From Actinomycetota bacterium (GTDB taxonomy: Bacteria; Actinomycetota; Humimicrobiia; Humimicrobiales; Humimicrobiaceae), in the NCBI GenBank assembly GCA_016932375.1, contig JAFGDA010000021.1, positions 1 to 20,946 of the forward strand: a stretch of 20,946 nucleotides of DNA, given 5' to 3'. How positions within the stretch are numbered: position 1 is the stretch's first letter; every line of letters begins with the position of its first letter. The notes under the pieces were generated by a model that saw nothing but the letters and a program-made list of their open reading frames with translations, ran no database searches and was not told the origin of the DNA. A program made the translations under genes and the position numbers. Below, piece by piece: positions 6,724 through 14,905 of the stretch.

Positions 6724-9120
6724 TTATCCATTATCCTTTTCCTGAAGTTCAAGTATATTGTTTTTAGAATAACGGGATGCAAGTTCCTTCACCTCATTTT
6801 TAACCGAAAAATACAGTATGGACCAGCCGGAACCCACCATCTTATCAAGGATTTCAAATTGTTTTTCAAGCCTTTCCAAGTCAGAGGAGAGAAATGGATC
6901 ATCCATGATAAAAAACCCTGCCTTGCCTCCCAGTATCTCCCGGGACAACGCGACCCTTATAGCAAGGAACAGCTGGTCATAGGCTCCCTTGCTTAACTTT
7001 GAAGCATCCATTACCCGCCCGTTTCCATCAACCACCCCGACTCCCTGGTCTTCAGGATTGAACCGCACCTCACTGTATTTGCCGGATGTGATTTCCCCGA
7101 ATATACCCGACACTTCGAGCTCACGGAACATATCTGATATTTTTGTTTCTTTCTCCCCTTTTATTTCTTCAAATATCCTTATGGCTTCACAGGCTGTCCT
7201 GTGCCGGAGGTCTACCTTTTCCACGAATCTACCTGCAGCTTCCGACGCTCTCTTTAGATGATCGAGGCTCCCTATACCGGACAGCTCATGGTATTCCTGG
7301 AAATTCCTTAGTTCCATATCAAGAAAAGAAGCTTCAAAATTACCGAGGATCTTCCTGTGGTTTTCAAGCCTGGCTGTCAATTGGTCCCTTTCCGATTCCA
7401 GTTCCTCAAGTTTTATTTTTAAATGCCCGTATTTTTTCCTGTCAAAACCGGGGAGTTCTTTTTCAATGTCTTCTTCAGCAGGGGCTTCGTTTTCAAGTAT
7501 TTTTCTCCAACCGGAAATATTCATTTCGAGACTGCCGAATATATCCTCAACATCTTCACTGCCAGAACCCTGTCCTGTACCAGCCTGCCTTAAAAAACCG
7601 GATTCCTGGAGGAGATTTTTTATGGAAGCTTTTATATCCGTTTCAAGTTTTGCCCTCTTCCTGAAATTATCTTCAAACTCTCCCATATTATGCACTGCAA
7701 GACCTGACAGTACCCCTGCCGCTGATTTCTCTATAAAGGACTGCCTTTGTTCAAGCTCCTTCATCCTTTCATTTATACCTTCTATCCTGATTACTGTTCC
7801 CTTTAACTCATTTTCAACAATATCCCTTTCATGCAGCAGCACTTCATAATTATCATTAAACTCCTTAAGCTCTGTATAAATATCATTAATGCCCTCAATC
7901 CTGAAGCCAATTTTCCGGAATCTTTCTTCAAGTGAGGATGCCCTTCGATAAAAGACACTTTGCCTGGCAGAATTCTTTAATACGATTGCAGAAAGGACAA
8001 CCACAGCTATAAAAGATGCACCGGAAAGAATCAGGGCAAACAACATATCATGTGTGGGCACGTACACTGCTGGAAAGCCAAGGACACAAAGAATTGCGAA
8101 TAGATACAGGAGCATCTTAATCTGCCTTCCTGTTCCGGATGTTTCTTCGTTCTTCCTTTCGCTGTATAGTTCAAGATCGTGTTTTGCATTCTCTATATCT
8201 TTTAATTTTGACTGATAGGGCCAGAGTTTCCTGTCAACATCGGAAATCTTTTTTTTACTTTCGTCCCTGTCCATTTCAAGATTTTTAAGCTTTGCCTGAA
8301 GTGATCCGATTTCCTTTTTTATGGAAGAAAGCTCGATATAGCCGGAGTTTAAAATGTCATAATGCTCCTGGTCAAAACCGCTTAAGCCTGCATACTGGCT
8401 CCACTTCTTTTCAATGCTATCCAATTCCCGGGATACACTTTTATATGCATTTACCCGGGACGCTTTTTCCTGTAATTTTATCATGGCCTTTATACCATCT
8501 ATTTCACCCCGGATATTTAAAAGATCGATTTCAAGATCATCTGCCCGCATCTCACCTGCCACTTTCAAGTAATCGTCCACTTCGCTTATAAACGCAAGGG
8601 CCCTTGATTTCAAAGAGAGAATCTTACCTGATTCCCTCGTATCCGACAGTCCGGCATCGCTTTTTGCCCTGACAAGCCGCCCATATTTCCTTAAAAGCTC
8701 CATAACGTTATCGAGCCTTTCAAGCTGAAGTCCGGTAAGCTTATCGGCAAAATTCTTATAGTACCCGCCTTCATCCTTAATAGTAAGATCGCTATCCCTT
8801 ATGATGAAAATATTCCGGAGGTCCAGGCTTCCAAGACCCAGGTAACCGGAAAGTCCATTCCTGACAGTAAGCTTAATCTCCTCTCCTTCCGGGTCCTCCA
8901 TAACGATAAAACCTTCAGGATCTTCTGCTACACGGTCTATATATTCAAAATCCCTGGTCTTTCCCTTCAGCATTATTTTTACGATTGCATCAACCGTAAG
9001 GGTTTTTCCGGCCTCATTTTTACCGTATATTACCTGAAGCCCCTTCCCTATATCCAGGTTTATCCCCGAAAGAGGCCCGTATCTTGCAATTGATATCTTT
9101 TTTATTCTCATTTTGAGCAA
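6724..9120 (-). CDS. yhaN: YhaN-like Rad50/SbcC-type ATPase
   Basis: A 798-residue SMC-like ATPase partnered with the YhaO nuclease upstream. The N-terminal half-domain has Walker A GKNEAGKT (33-40). The C-terminal half-domain has an ABC-type signature LSKGAYDQ (about 709-716) and Walker B FFIMDDPF (about 736-743). Between them lie long charged coiled coils interrupted by two hydrophobic segments (about 336-353 and 359-381). This is the membrane-hairpin layout of YhaN-type proteins rather than the zinc hook of Rad50. The complex is expected to act on DNA ends, possibly at the membrane. The start is ambiguous: TTG at 9120 has AAGG five bases upstream, whereas ATG at 9111 gives the canonical MRIKKI start but with AAGG 14 bases away. 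It follows yhaO after 47 bases. Confidence 0.88.
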   Translation of the reverse strand: MLKMRIKKISIARYGPLSGINLDIGKGLQVIYGKNEAGKTLTVDAIVKIMLKGKTRDFEYIDRVAEDPEGFIVMEDPEGEEIKLTVRNGLSGYLGLGSLDLRNIFIIRDSDLTIKDEGGYYKNFADKLTGLQLERLDNVMELLRKYGRLVRAKSDAGLSDTRESGKILSLKSRALAFISEVDDYLKVAGEMRADDLEIDLLNIRGEIDGIKAMIKLQEKASRVNAYKSVSRELDSIEKKWSQYAGLSGFDQEHYDILNSGYIELSSIKKEIGSLQAKLKNLEMDRDESKKKISDVDRKLWPYQSKLKDIENAKHDLELYSERKNEETSGTGRQIKMLLYLFAILCVLGFPAVYVPTHDMLFALILSGASFIAVVVLSAIVLKNSARQSVFYRRASSLEERFRKIGFRIEGINDIYTELKEFNDNYEVLLHERDIVENELKGTVIRIEGINERMKELEQRQSFIEKSAAGVLSGLAVHNMGEFEDNFRKRAKLETDIKASIKNLLQESGFLRQAGTGQGSGSEDVEDIFGSLEMNISGWRKILENEAPAEEDIEKELPGFDRKKYGHLKIKLEELESERDQLTARLENHRKILGNFEASFLDMELRNFQEYHELSGIGSLDHLKRASEAAGRFVEKVDLRHRTACEAIRIFEEIKGEKETKISDMFRELEVSGIFGEITSGKYSEVRFNPEDQGVGVVDGNGRVMDASKLSKGAYDQLFLAIRVALSREILGGKAGFFIMDDPFLSSDLERLEKQFEILDKMVGSGWSILYFSVKNEVKELASRYSKNNILELQEKDNG

Positions 9121-9167
9121 CCATACCTTAACAGGACATCTTCTGCCAGGTTTTTTCCTTTAACCAT

Positions 9168-10244
9168 CTATTTTTTATATCTCATACTCGAAAACTGCAT
9201 TATTACAGCCTCGTCCATCTGCTTTTTGAATTCTCCGGGCAGGTCCCTGCTTTTCAGCTTTTCGCTGAATGAGAGGTATAGCGGATCCTCCAGTATATGC
9301 CCTATCCCGCGGTAATTTTCTGCCAGGACGATCCCCTTTTGCTGCATGCCGGTCTCCTTGATGATACCTGCAATTCTCTCTTTTGCTTCATTTTCACTTA
9401 CAGCAGTAAAGCCGCCGATTTCAATTGACAGCTCCACTTTATGGTCCCTGCAGTTTCCCAACCTGTTCCTTAATTCAGCCAGCAGGTCATCTTCCCTGCC
9501 GGGATAAAAATTCAGGGATATATTCTCATAATAAAATGTGTCAAGCTCAAGGCTTGTAATACGCTCGCTTTTTCTCTTCCCTGAGTCCAAAAGGAATACG
9601 CGCCGCCTTGCAAGTTCTTTTCTTGTAATTGAAACCGGGCTTCCGCTATACAGGAAGGTTGACCTGTCTGATAATTTGTTTTCCACGGTCCTTGAATGGA
9701 AATGGCCTGCCATGATATAGTCAAATCCGGTATGGGCAAGAACCCTTGAACTTACCGGAAGGTACATCTGTTTTTTTTCCTCGCCGAATTCTTCTCCGGA
9801 AAAACCGGGTACATCAAGGCTGCAATGTATCATCAATATATTGATTCTTGCAGGGTCCACCATACCTTTGAGTACAGGTAAAATATCGTTAAAATCCTGG
9901 TTGGTATAAGGTACCGCGGCTATCCTTACCTCTTCGAAATCAAGTATCCCGAATGGTTTTTCAACTATTACCTGGATGCAGTTCCCGTAATTCAGGTCTG
10001 CGCTATATGCTTCCATATCATGATTGCCCGGGATGACAATTACTTTAAAAGGAAGTGATGAGAAAATATTCCTGAGGGCTGGCCTTAACTTGTCCGCCTC
10101 AGCGCTGCTGTTAAAGAGGTCACCGGATATCAACACCAGGTCAGCCTTCTTTTCACAGGCCATGGACAGTATTGCTTCAAGGGCCTGGGTTCTCTCCGGA
10201 TATCCTGAATCCAGGTGTATGTCCGAACTATGGATTATTTTCAT
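9168..10244 (-). CDS. yhaO: YhaO-like DNA repair exonuclease (Mre11/SbcD family)
   Basis: Calcineurin-type metallophosphoesterase, 358 residues, predicted to be the nuclease subunit working with the downstream YhaN ATPase. All phosphoesterase motifs are present: SDIHLD (D8, H10), SGDLF (D42), PGNHD (N74, H75), MIHCS (H140) and AGHFH (H181, H183). The region after about residue 200 is less conserved and probably forms the capping and partner-binding part. The start ATG has AGGT a few bases upstream. It is the first gene of a likely yhaO-yhaN-nikR transcript, with a candidate promoter at 10313-10341. SbcD is the main alternative name, but pairing with a membrane-hairpin ATPase favours YhaO. Confidence 0.9.
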   Translation of the reverse strand: MKIIHSSDIHLDSGYPERTQALEAILSMACEKKADLVLISGDLFNSSAEADKLRPALRNIFSSLPFKVIVIPGNHDMEAYSADLNYGNCIQVIVEKPFGILDFEEVRIAAVPYTNQDFNDILPVLKGMVDPARINILMIHCSLDVPGFSGEEFGEEKKQMYLPVSSRVLAHTGFDYIMAGHFHSRTVENKLSDRSTFLYSGSPVSITRKELARRRVFLLDSGKRKSERITSLELDTFYYENISLNFYPGREDDLLAELRNRLGNCRDHKVELSIEIGGFTAVSENEAKERIAGIIKETGMQQKGIVLAENYRGIGHILEDPLYLSFSEKLKSRDLPGEFKKQMDEAVIMQFSSMRYKK

Positions 10245-10312
10245 CGAACCTGCAATCTAATAATTTTTAACTTCTTCAACATGCATATTACCACAAACCT
10301 TAATTATTGATT

Positions 10313-10341
10313 ATTATACCTGTAATCAGGTAAGCTAAAAA
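10313..10341 (-). promoter_or_regulatory. Possible promoter and inverted repeat upstream of yhaO
   Basis: Reading the minus strand, a perfect TATAAT occupies 10313-10318, with a weak -35 TTTTTA (10336-10341) 17 bases upstream. Between the boxes lies an inverted repeat ACCTG-TAAT-CAGGT (10318-10331), placed where a repressor could block RNA polymerase. The predicted transcript would have a leader of about 60 bases before the yhaO ATG. The hexamer and repeat are visible; regulation is inference. Confidence 0.35.
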
Positions 10342-10359
10342 GGAATTACTTTATAAAAT

Positions 10360-10388
10360 TTGTTATACTTTATGGTTTTTTATATAAT
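10360..10388 (+). promoter_or_regulatory. Promoter for the MetH-activation-domain gene
   Basis: TTGTTA (10360-10365) and a perfect TATAAT (10383-10388) are separated by exactly 17 bases, the optimum for a housekeeping sigma factor. Transcription would begin near 10395 and give a leader of about 20-30 bases before the gene. This is the best sigma-70-type promoter I can see in the window. Confidence 0.5.
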
Positions 10389-10416
10389 CTCGTTATTGTC
10401 CAAATAAAGAAGGGGA

Positions 10417-11103
10417 ATGCACATTATGGTAATTGTGGATGATATAAAACTGGATATACCACAGGATGTCGGAAAGGATTTTCTTGAAAAAATTATCGGG
10501 CCCACAAACAACCCTGCCATAAAAAAACTGCTTGAAGAAAAAAAGTCTTTATGTGCCGGTAATATAACTCCAAAAGCCATATATGATACTTTTGAAATAG
10601 ACAGGGTAGAGGATGAGTTTGTTTATTTTAAGTCTGGTGACATTTTCAGGGGACCAAACGTTTCAAAGATCCTCAGCGGATCCGTTAATGCCATAATTTT
10701 TATATATACCCTTGGCAGCAGCCTTGATGACGCACTTAAAAAAGAAAGCAGCTCCGGAGATGCCCTGTCCACTATAATCATGGATGCCATTTCCACAAGC
10801 CTTCTCGTTGTACTCAATGATTACATTGACGAAATAATCAGGAAAGATGGCATCGGTGAAAAAGGCTGGGATTCAACCTGCCGGTATTCCCCTGGCCAGC
10901 ATAAATGGACAATTGAAGAGCAGAAAAAAATATTTGGCATGGTTGACGGAAACAGGATCGGGGTCAGGCTAAATGAAAGTTACCTTATGATACCTTTTAT
11001 GTCAGGATCGGGGGTTTACGGTTTTGGCCCTGCTGGCAAAATAAACAGGACAAGGTCAGCTTGCGATCTTTGCCCAAGGAAAGATTGTGTGGGCAGAAGA
11101 TAA
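10417..11103 (+). CDS. Stand-alone vitamin B12-dependent methionine synthase activation-domain protein
   Basis: A 228-residue protein resembling only the C-terminal SAM-binding reactivation domain of cobalamin-dependent methionine synthase (MetH). In that enzyme the domain donates a methyl group from SAM to reductively revive oxidised cob(II)alamin. Diagnostic stretches are CRYSPGQHKW (155-164) and GVRLNESYLMIPFMSGSGVYGF (about 182-203), which mirror the RxSPGYP and LTESxxMxPxxSVSG segments of MetH. The substrate, B12-binding and folate domains of MetH are missing, so it may serve a split MetH or another corrinoid methyltransferase encoded elsewhere. A C-terminal CDLCPRKDC (C216, C219, C224) could bind metal or a cluster. 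AGAAGGGG lies three bases before ATG 10417 and twelve before ATG 10426, so either start is possible. Confidence 0.8.
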   Translation: MHIMVIVDDIKLDIPQDVGKDFLEKIIGPTNNPAIKKLLEEKKSLCAGNITPKAIYDTFEIDRVEDEFVYFKSGDIFRGPNVSKILSGSVNAIIFIYTLGSSLDDALKKESSSGDALSTIIMDAISTSLLVVLNDYIDEIIRKDGIGEKGWDSTCRYSPGQHKWTIEEQKKIFGMVDGNRIGVRLNESYLMIPFMSGSGVYGFGPAGKINRTRSACDLCPRKDCVGRR

Positions 11104-11134
11104 ATAGGGAATACCACCCTACATTCCGGTTTGC
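11104..11134. other. Convergent gap with a small hairpin
   Basis: The 31 bases between the convergent MetH-activation-like gene and rnfB hold one short inverted repeat, TAGGG-aatacca-CCCTA (11105-11121), with five pairs. No T tract follows on either strand, so evidence for a bidirectional terminator is weak. I see no other feature here. Confidence 0.2.
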
Positions 11135-12061
11135 TTACTGCAGTATGATGTCATTTTGTTTTTCTGGTGTTTTTGATTCTTCTTTTTGGGATACAACGGA
11201 TTCCTTGCTATCAGGAGTACAGGGATCCTGTTTTTTTGTTATATTTGAAAGTGCTATCAGCCTGTTATGGGGGCATACTTCAATGCACTTGCCGCACATG
11301 ACACACTTACTCATGTCAAATTCGGGCATTGCTTTTTCTTCATTCCATAAAATAGCGCCATTTTCACATACCTTGAAGCATTTTTTACAGCCCAGGCAGC
11401 CCAGGTCACATTTTGGCCTGTTTGGGATATTGCGGGGAGCTTCATAACTGCAGCGAAAAATTATATTTGTATTGGAGGGAACAAGCTCTATCAAATGCCT
11501 CGGGCACTCCTTAACGCATAACCCGCAGCCGTTGCATTTTCCAGGATCAACTACTGCGACTTTGTTTTCGGGGTCTATGTATATTGCGCCATTTGGGCAT
11601 ACCCTGACACAGTCACCATATCCGAGACAGCCGTAGGGGCATACCCTGCTACCGCCTGCTATTTTTGATGCAGACCTGCAGGTTTTTATACCGTTATATC
11701 TACCTGCAGGTTTTGAATTGCCAAAACATTTTACAACCGCTTTTTTATCAATTACAGAAGGGTCCATTTTAATGTCCAGGATTTCTTCAAGCTTATGCAA
11801 CATGTCTTCCTGTTGCATTACAGTTGCACATGTATTGCTAAAAAAGGTATTTTTATCTTCGGCCAGGGCCTGGGCATATGCAAAACATCCAGGAAAACCG
11901 CATGCACCGCAGTTCATATTGGGGAGGTTTTCCAATATCTCCTGGGCCTTTTTTAATGATCCGGGTTCTTTCGGAAGGACCCGGTTAACTACGAATATAA
12001 GTATTCCGCAAAGTACGCCAATACCTCCTAAAATTAATATTACCAGAACCGTATCAGGCAT
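11135..12061 (-). CDS. rnfB: Rnf complex subunit RnfB (multi-cluster ferredoxin)
   Basis: Membrane-anchored iron-sulfur subunit that takes electrons from reduced ferredoxin. An N-terminal hydrophobic anchor (about 4-27) is followed by the RnfB-type cluster domain CGACGFPGC (C51, C54, C59, and C78 in SNTC). Four ferredoxin-like cysteine groups follow: C141/C145/C151/C155, C176/C179/C182/C186, C218 to C232, and C253/C256/C259/C263. With 308 residues it resembles the long clostridial-type RnfB rather than the roughly 190-residue RsxB of E. coli. A hydrophilic tail (about 275-308) rich in K, S and E ends the protein. A strong AAAGGAG stands 5 bases before the ATG. It is the last gene of the apbE-rnfCDGEAB run. 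Confidence 0.96.
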   Translation of the reverse strand: MPDTVLVILILGGIGVLCGILIFVVNRVLPKEPGSLKKAQEILENLPNMNCGACGFPGCFAYAQALAEDKNTFFSNTCATVMQQEDMLHKLEEILDIKMDPSVIDKKAVVKCFGNSKPAGRYNGIKTCRSASKIAGGSRVCPYGCLGYGDCVRVCPNGAIYIDPENKVAVVDPGKCNGCGLCVKECPRHLIELVPSNTNIIFRCSYEAPRNIPNRPKCDLGCLGCKKCFKVCENGAILWNEEKAMPEFDMSKCVMCGKCIEVCPHNRLIALSNITKKQDPCTPDSKESVVSQKEESKTPEKQNDIILQ

Positions 12062-12079
12062 AAAATCTCCTTTAAAAAA

Positions 12080-12655
12080 TCACATCATGCCGTTGAAACC
12101 AAGAAATGCCAGTGCAAGCAGGGCTGCTGTAATGAAAGCTATCGGAAGCCCCCTCATGCTTTCAGGTGTATCGGCCAGGTCAAGTTTTTCCCTGATTCCT
12201 GACATGATAACAAGTACAAGCGTAAACCCCATCCCCGCGCCAAGGGCGCTTACAGTGCTTTCGAGTATGGAATAATTTTCAGCAGAATTAATAAGGGTTA
12301 TTCCAAGTACCGCACAGTTTGTGGTGATAAGGGGTAGATATATACCAAGAGCATTATAAAGGTTCAGGTTGGTCCTTTTAATTATAAGCTCAACTATCTG
12401 GACCAGGGCTGCTATTACAAGTATATATATAACTATCTGCATATATTCAACGTTATATGGTACCAGGATATAGTTATAGATTACCGAACTTGAAACCGAA
12501 GCCAGCAGCATCACAAGGGTAACCGCAACACCCATTGAAATGGCATTGGATAATTTTTTTGAGACCCCAAAAAAAGGACACAGTCCTAGGAATTTGGACA
12601 GCACCATATTGTTGATTACTGCCATCACTATAAATATGGTTAAAAGATTATTCAC
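12080..12655 (-). CDS. rnfA: Rnf complex membrane subunit RnfA
   Basis: Integral membrane subunit, 191 residues and about six transmembrane helices, homologous to RnfE and to NqrE. It helps carry electrons across the membrane and forms part of the ion pathway. The conserved half-repeat segments are SKFLGLCPFFG (20-30, with C26) and GIYLPLITTNC (104-114, with C114). In structures of related complexes, cysteines at these places in both paralogs hold an intramembrane iron-sulfur centre. The start is GTG at 12655, supported by AGGGGTGG upstream. It overlaps the rnfE stop by eight bases (GTGAATAA), suggesting coupled translation. Confidence 0.96.
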   Translation of the reverse strand: MNNLLTIFIVMAVINNMVLSKFLGLCPFFGVSKKLSNAISMGVAVTLVMLLASVSSSVIYNYILVPYNVEYMQIVIYILVIAALVQIVELIIKRTNLNLYNALGIYLPLITTNCAVLGITLINSAENYSILESTVSALGAGMGFTLVLVIMSGIREKLDLADTPESMRGLPIAFITAALLALAFLGFNGMM

Positions 12656-13310
12656 ACTTGACCACCCCTATCCACCTGAAAAGCGCCATCAGGAGCCCTA
12701 TTACGAGGAAGGCTCCAGGTGATGATATGAAGAATGTCAGCGGATGTTCCGAAAGCACCGGGAGGCTGAACAGTTGAAAACCGAAAACATTTAATCCCCC
12801 TGTCCCGAGTGTTTCCCGTAAAAATGAAATAATGAACAGCGCTATCGTATAACCAAGCCCTATCCCCAATGCATCTGCTATTGAATATAGTACAGGATTT
12901 TTAGATGCAAACACTTCTGCCCTGCCAAGTATTATACAGTTTACCACTATAAGTGATAGGTAAATGCCAAGTGACTGGTGAAGTGCAGGGATATAGGCCT
13001 CAAAAATTAGGCTGAGTATTGTGACAAAAGTAGCAATTACAACTATAAAGACCGGTATTCGTACAAGAGAAGGGGTTGCGTTTCTTAAAGTAGATATAAT
13101 GATATTGGAACAAAGCAGGACAAAGATAACCCCTGCTCCCATCCCAAGGGCATTATCGATGGACGTGGTAACTGCAAGAATTGGACACAGGCCCAGGGTA
13201 AGGATGAACACAGGATTTGAAATCACCAGCCCTTTTACAAATTCCTTCCAGAAAATTGAACCCACGCTTCTACCCGGGCAATCTTCTCTCTTATCCCTTA
13301 AATCATTCAT
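12648..13310 (-). CDS. rnfE: Rnf complex membrane subunit RnfE
   Basis: Integral membrane subunit, 220 residues, with about six transmembrane helices after a hydrophilic N-terminus of some 25 residues. Family segments are NPVFILTLGLCPILAVTTS (32-50, with C42) and GIYLSLIVVNCIILGRAEVF (115-134, with C125). The two cysteines match those of RnfA and are the expected partners for the shared intramembrane iron centre. A GGGGTG Shine-Dalgarno precedes the ATG by about seven bases. It is separated from rnfG by 33 bases and overlaps rnfA. NqrD of the sodium-pumping quinone reductase is the nearest alternative, excluded here by the gene set. Confidence 0.95.
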   Translation of the reverse strand: MNDLRDKREDCPGRSVGSIFWKEFVKGLVISNPVFILTLGLCPILAVTTSIDNALGMGAGVIFVLLCSNIIISTLRNATPSLVRIPVFIVVIATFVTILSLIFEAYIPALHQSLGIYLSLIVVNCIILGRAEVFASKNPVLYSIADALGIGLGYTIALFIISFLRETLGTGGLNVFGFQLFSLPVLSEHPLTFFISSPGAFLVIGLLMALFRWIGVVKCE

Positions 13311-13343
13311 TTATTACACCCCAAATTCAAATATACCGGTAAT

Positions 13344-13880
13344 CTACCGGGAATTGAGTTTTTCAATTATTTCTATCATGCTGCCCTGGATTGCCTCCAC
13401 CACTGCCCTCGAACTTATGGTCGCCCCCGTGATGGCATCAACCTTCCCTCCATCTTTACTCAGGGCGACATCATCAGCACCCAGACCTTTGAACTGGTCC
13501 GTAAAACCTGTTTCGGTAATCCTGCCTCCAAGGCCCGGCGTTTCGGTATGGGACAGTATTTCAACACCTTTTATATTATAGTCAACATCCAGTCCAACCA
13601 GGATGCTGATATCTCCACCATAGCCACTGCCTTCTGTTATAAAGGCGTATCCGAGTATTTCTTCACCACCATAAGTAATATATATTTCTTCTTCTGTATC
13701 AAAACCTGTAATTTCCGGGAAAATGCTTTCAAGTACACTTTTTATCTTTTCTTCCTGCCGGGCTTTTACCACTGAAGAAGTAATTGAATTCATCCATGAT
13801 AGCAAGCCTACCGATACCAGTACAATCAAGGTCAGGAATACAACAGGATAAGCCCCGTTTGACATCATCTTTTTAAGCAT
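13344..13880 (-). CDS. rnfG: Rnf complex flavoprotein subunit RnfG
   Basis: FMN-binding subunit with one N-terminal membrane anchor (GAYPVVFLTLIVLVSVGLL) and an extracytoplasmic domain. The covalent flavin motif TGATISS is present in DAITGATISS; its second threonine (T154 when counted from the ATG used here) is the expected FMN attachment site for ApbE. I placed the start at ATG 13880 (MLKKMMSNG), giving 178 residues, because AAAGGG lies five bases upstream. The longer reading frame from TTG 13904 would overlap rnfD by 32 bases. With this start the overlap is eight bases (ATGCTTAA), the same length as the rnfE/rnfA overlap. Confidence 0.94.
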   Translation of the reverse strand: MLKKMMSNGAYPVVFLTLIVLVSVGLLSWMNSITSSVVKARQEEKIKSVLESIFPEITGFDTEEEIYITYGGEEILGYAFITEGSGYGGDISILVGLDVDYNIKGVEILSHTETPGLGGRITETGFTDQFKGLGADDVALSKDGGKVDAITGATISSRAVVEAIQGSMIEIIEKLNSR

Positions 13881-14838
13881 TTTTACCCTTTCTCCGGTAT
13901 CCAAAAGGTACAGATTTTATATACCTGTCTATCAGCGGGGTAACCGCATTCATTATAAGTATTGAAAAACAGACACCTTCAGGCATTGGACTGTATTGCC
14001 TGAAAAGTAAAGTCAGAATACCGAGGCCCACTCCAAATATAATCCTGCCGTTTCCCATTACAGGAGAAGTGGCATAATCAGTAGCCATAAAGAATGCCCC
14101 GATCATCAGGCCCCCTCCAAGCAGCTGGAATATTACATCTTCCCCAAGCAGGAAAGAGCCGAGGGCTACAGTCCCAAGATAAAATACCGGTATCCTCCAG
14201 TCTATTATTCTTAAAGCAAGAAGAATTAAAGCGCCAGCCAGGATCATAAGAGCCGATGTCTCACCAAGGGAACCTCCGGTACTGCCGAGGAACATGTTCC
14301 AGTACAAACTTAGCCTGTCTGCCTGCTGGACAAAACCTTCACTTAGAGGGGTTGCTCCAGTCACTGCATCAAATTTAAAATATGTGGGGAGTACCCAGGT
14401 TGTCATTTCCCTCGAAAAGCAAACTGTCATAAAAGCCCTTCCGGCAAGTGCCGGATTGAATATATTGTAACCCAGTCCCCCAAAAGCTTCCTTTGCAATG
14501 GCTATTGAAAAAACCGAGCCTAATACAACCATCCATATGGGAACCCTCGGGGGGAGCGTGAGTGCGAAGAGCAGCCCGGTAATCACTGCACTTCCGTCCA
14601 TTACGAACTTTTTCTTCCTCGCCTTTTTTATAATAAATTCAGTAAGAACCGCAGAAACTGTACTTACAAGCAAAAGGATCAATGCATAATAGCCAAAAAA
14701 ATATACGGAAGCTGCTGCCGGAAAAAGAAGGGCTATTACCACAATATACATTATCTTCGATATGGAAAAACCACTCCATATATGAGGCGCATGTGACAGC
14801 ACCATCTTTTCTGCCATACTTGCTTTTTCTTCTGCCAT
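13873..14838 (-). CDS. rnfD: Rnf complex membrane flavoprotein subunit RnfD
   Basis: Multi-spanning membrane subunit, 321 residues, homologous to NqrB. It carries covalent FMN and takes part in coupling electron flow to ion transport. Family landmarks are the LTLPPRVPIWMVVLGSVFSI segment (93-112), AKEAFGGLGYNIFNPALAGRAF (about 115-136) and the flavinylation motif VTGATPLS, with T163 as the expected FMN-linked residue. AAAAAGG stands about seven bases before the ATG. It lies 67 bases downstream of rnfC and its stop overlaps the start of rnfG. Confidence 0.96.
   Translation of the reverse strand: MAEEKASMAEKMVLSHAPHIWSGFSISKIMYIVVIALLFPAAASVYFFGYYALILLLVSTVSAVLTEFIIKKARKKKFVMDGSAVITGLLFALTLPPRVPIWMVVLGSVFSIAIAKEAFGGLGYNIFNPALAGRAFMTVCFSREMTTWVLPTYFKFDAVTGATPLSEGFVQQADRLSLYWNMFLGSTGGSLGETSALMILAGALILLALRIIDWRIPVFYLGTVALGSFLLGEDVIFQLLGGGLMIGAFFMATDYATSPVMGNGRIIFGVGLGILTLLFRQYSPMPEGVCFSILIMNAVTPLIDRYIKSVPFGYRRKGKNA
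13886..13891 (-). promoter_or_regulatory. Ribosome binding site that decides the rnfG start
   Basis: Read on the minus strand, AAAGGG inside the 3' end of rnfD precedes ATG 13880 by five bases. No comparable site is seen before the longer TTG start at 13904. It therefore supports the shorter RnfG. Confidence 0.6.
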
Positions 14839-14905
14839 ATTTAACCTTTTTTAAGACATCCTGTTCACAATCCCCTTTTTGGGTTAGTGCCTGTTTTGAA
14901 ATTTT

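Noticed and set aside
9168..10244. Calling the nuclease/ATPase pair SbcD-SbcC
   Set aside because: The ATPase has a two-helix hydrophobic hairpin in its middle and no CxxC zinc hook, which fits YhaN rather than SbcC.
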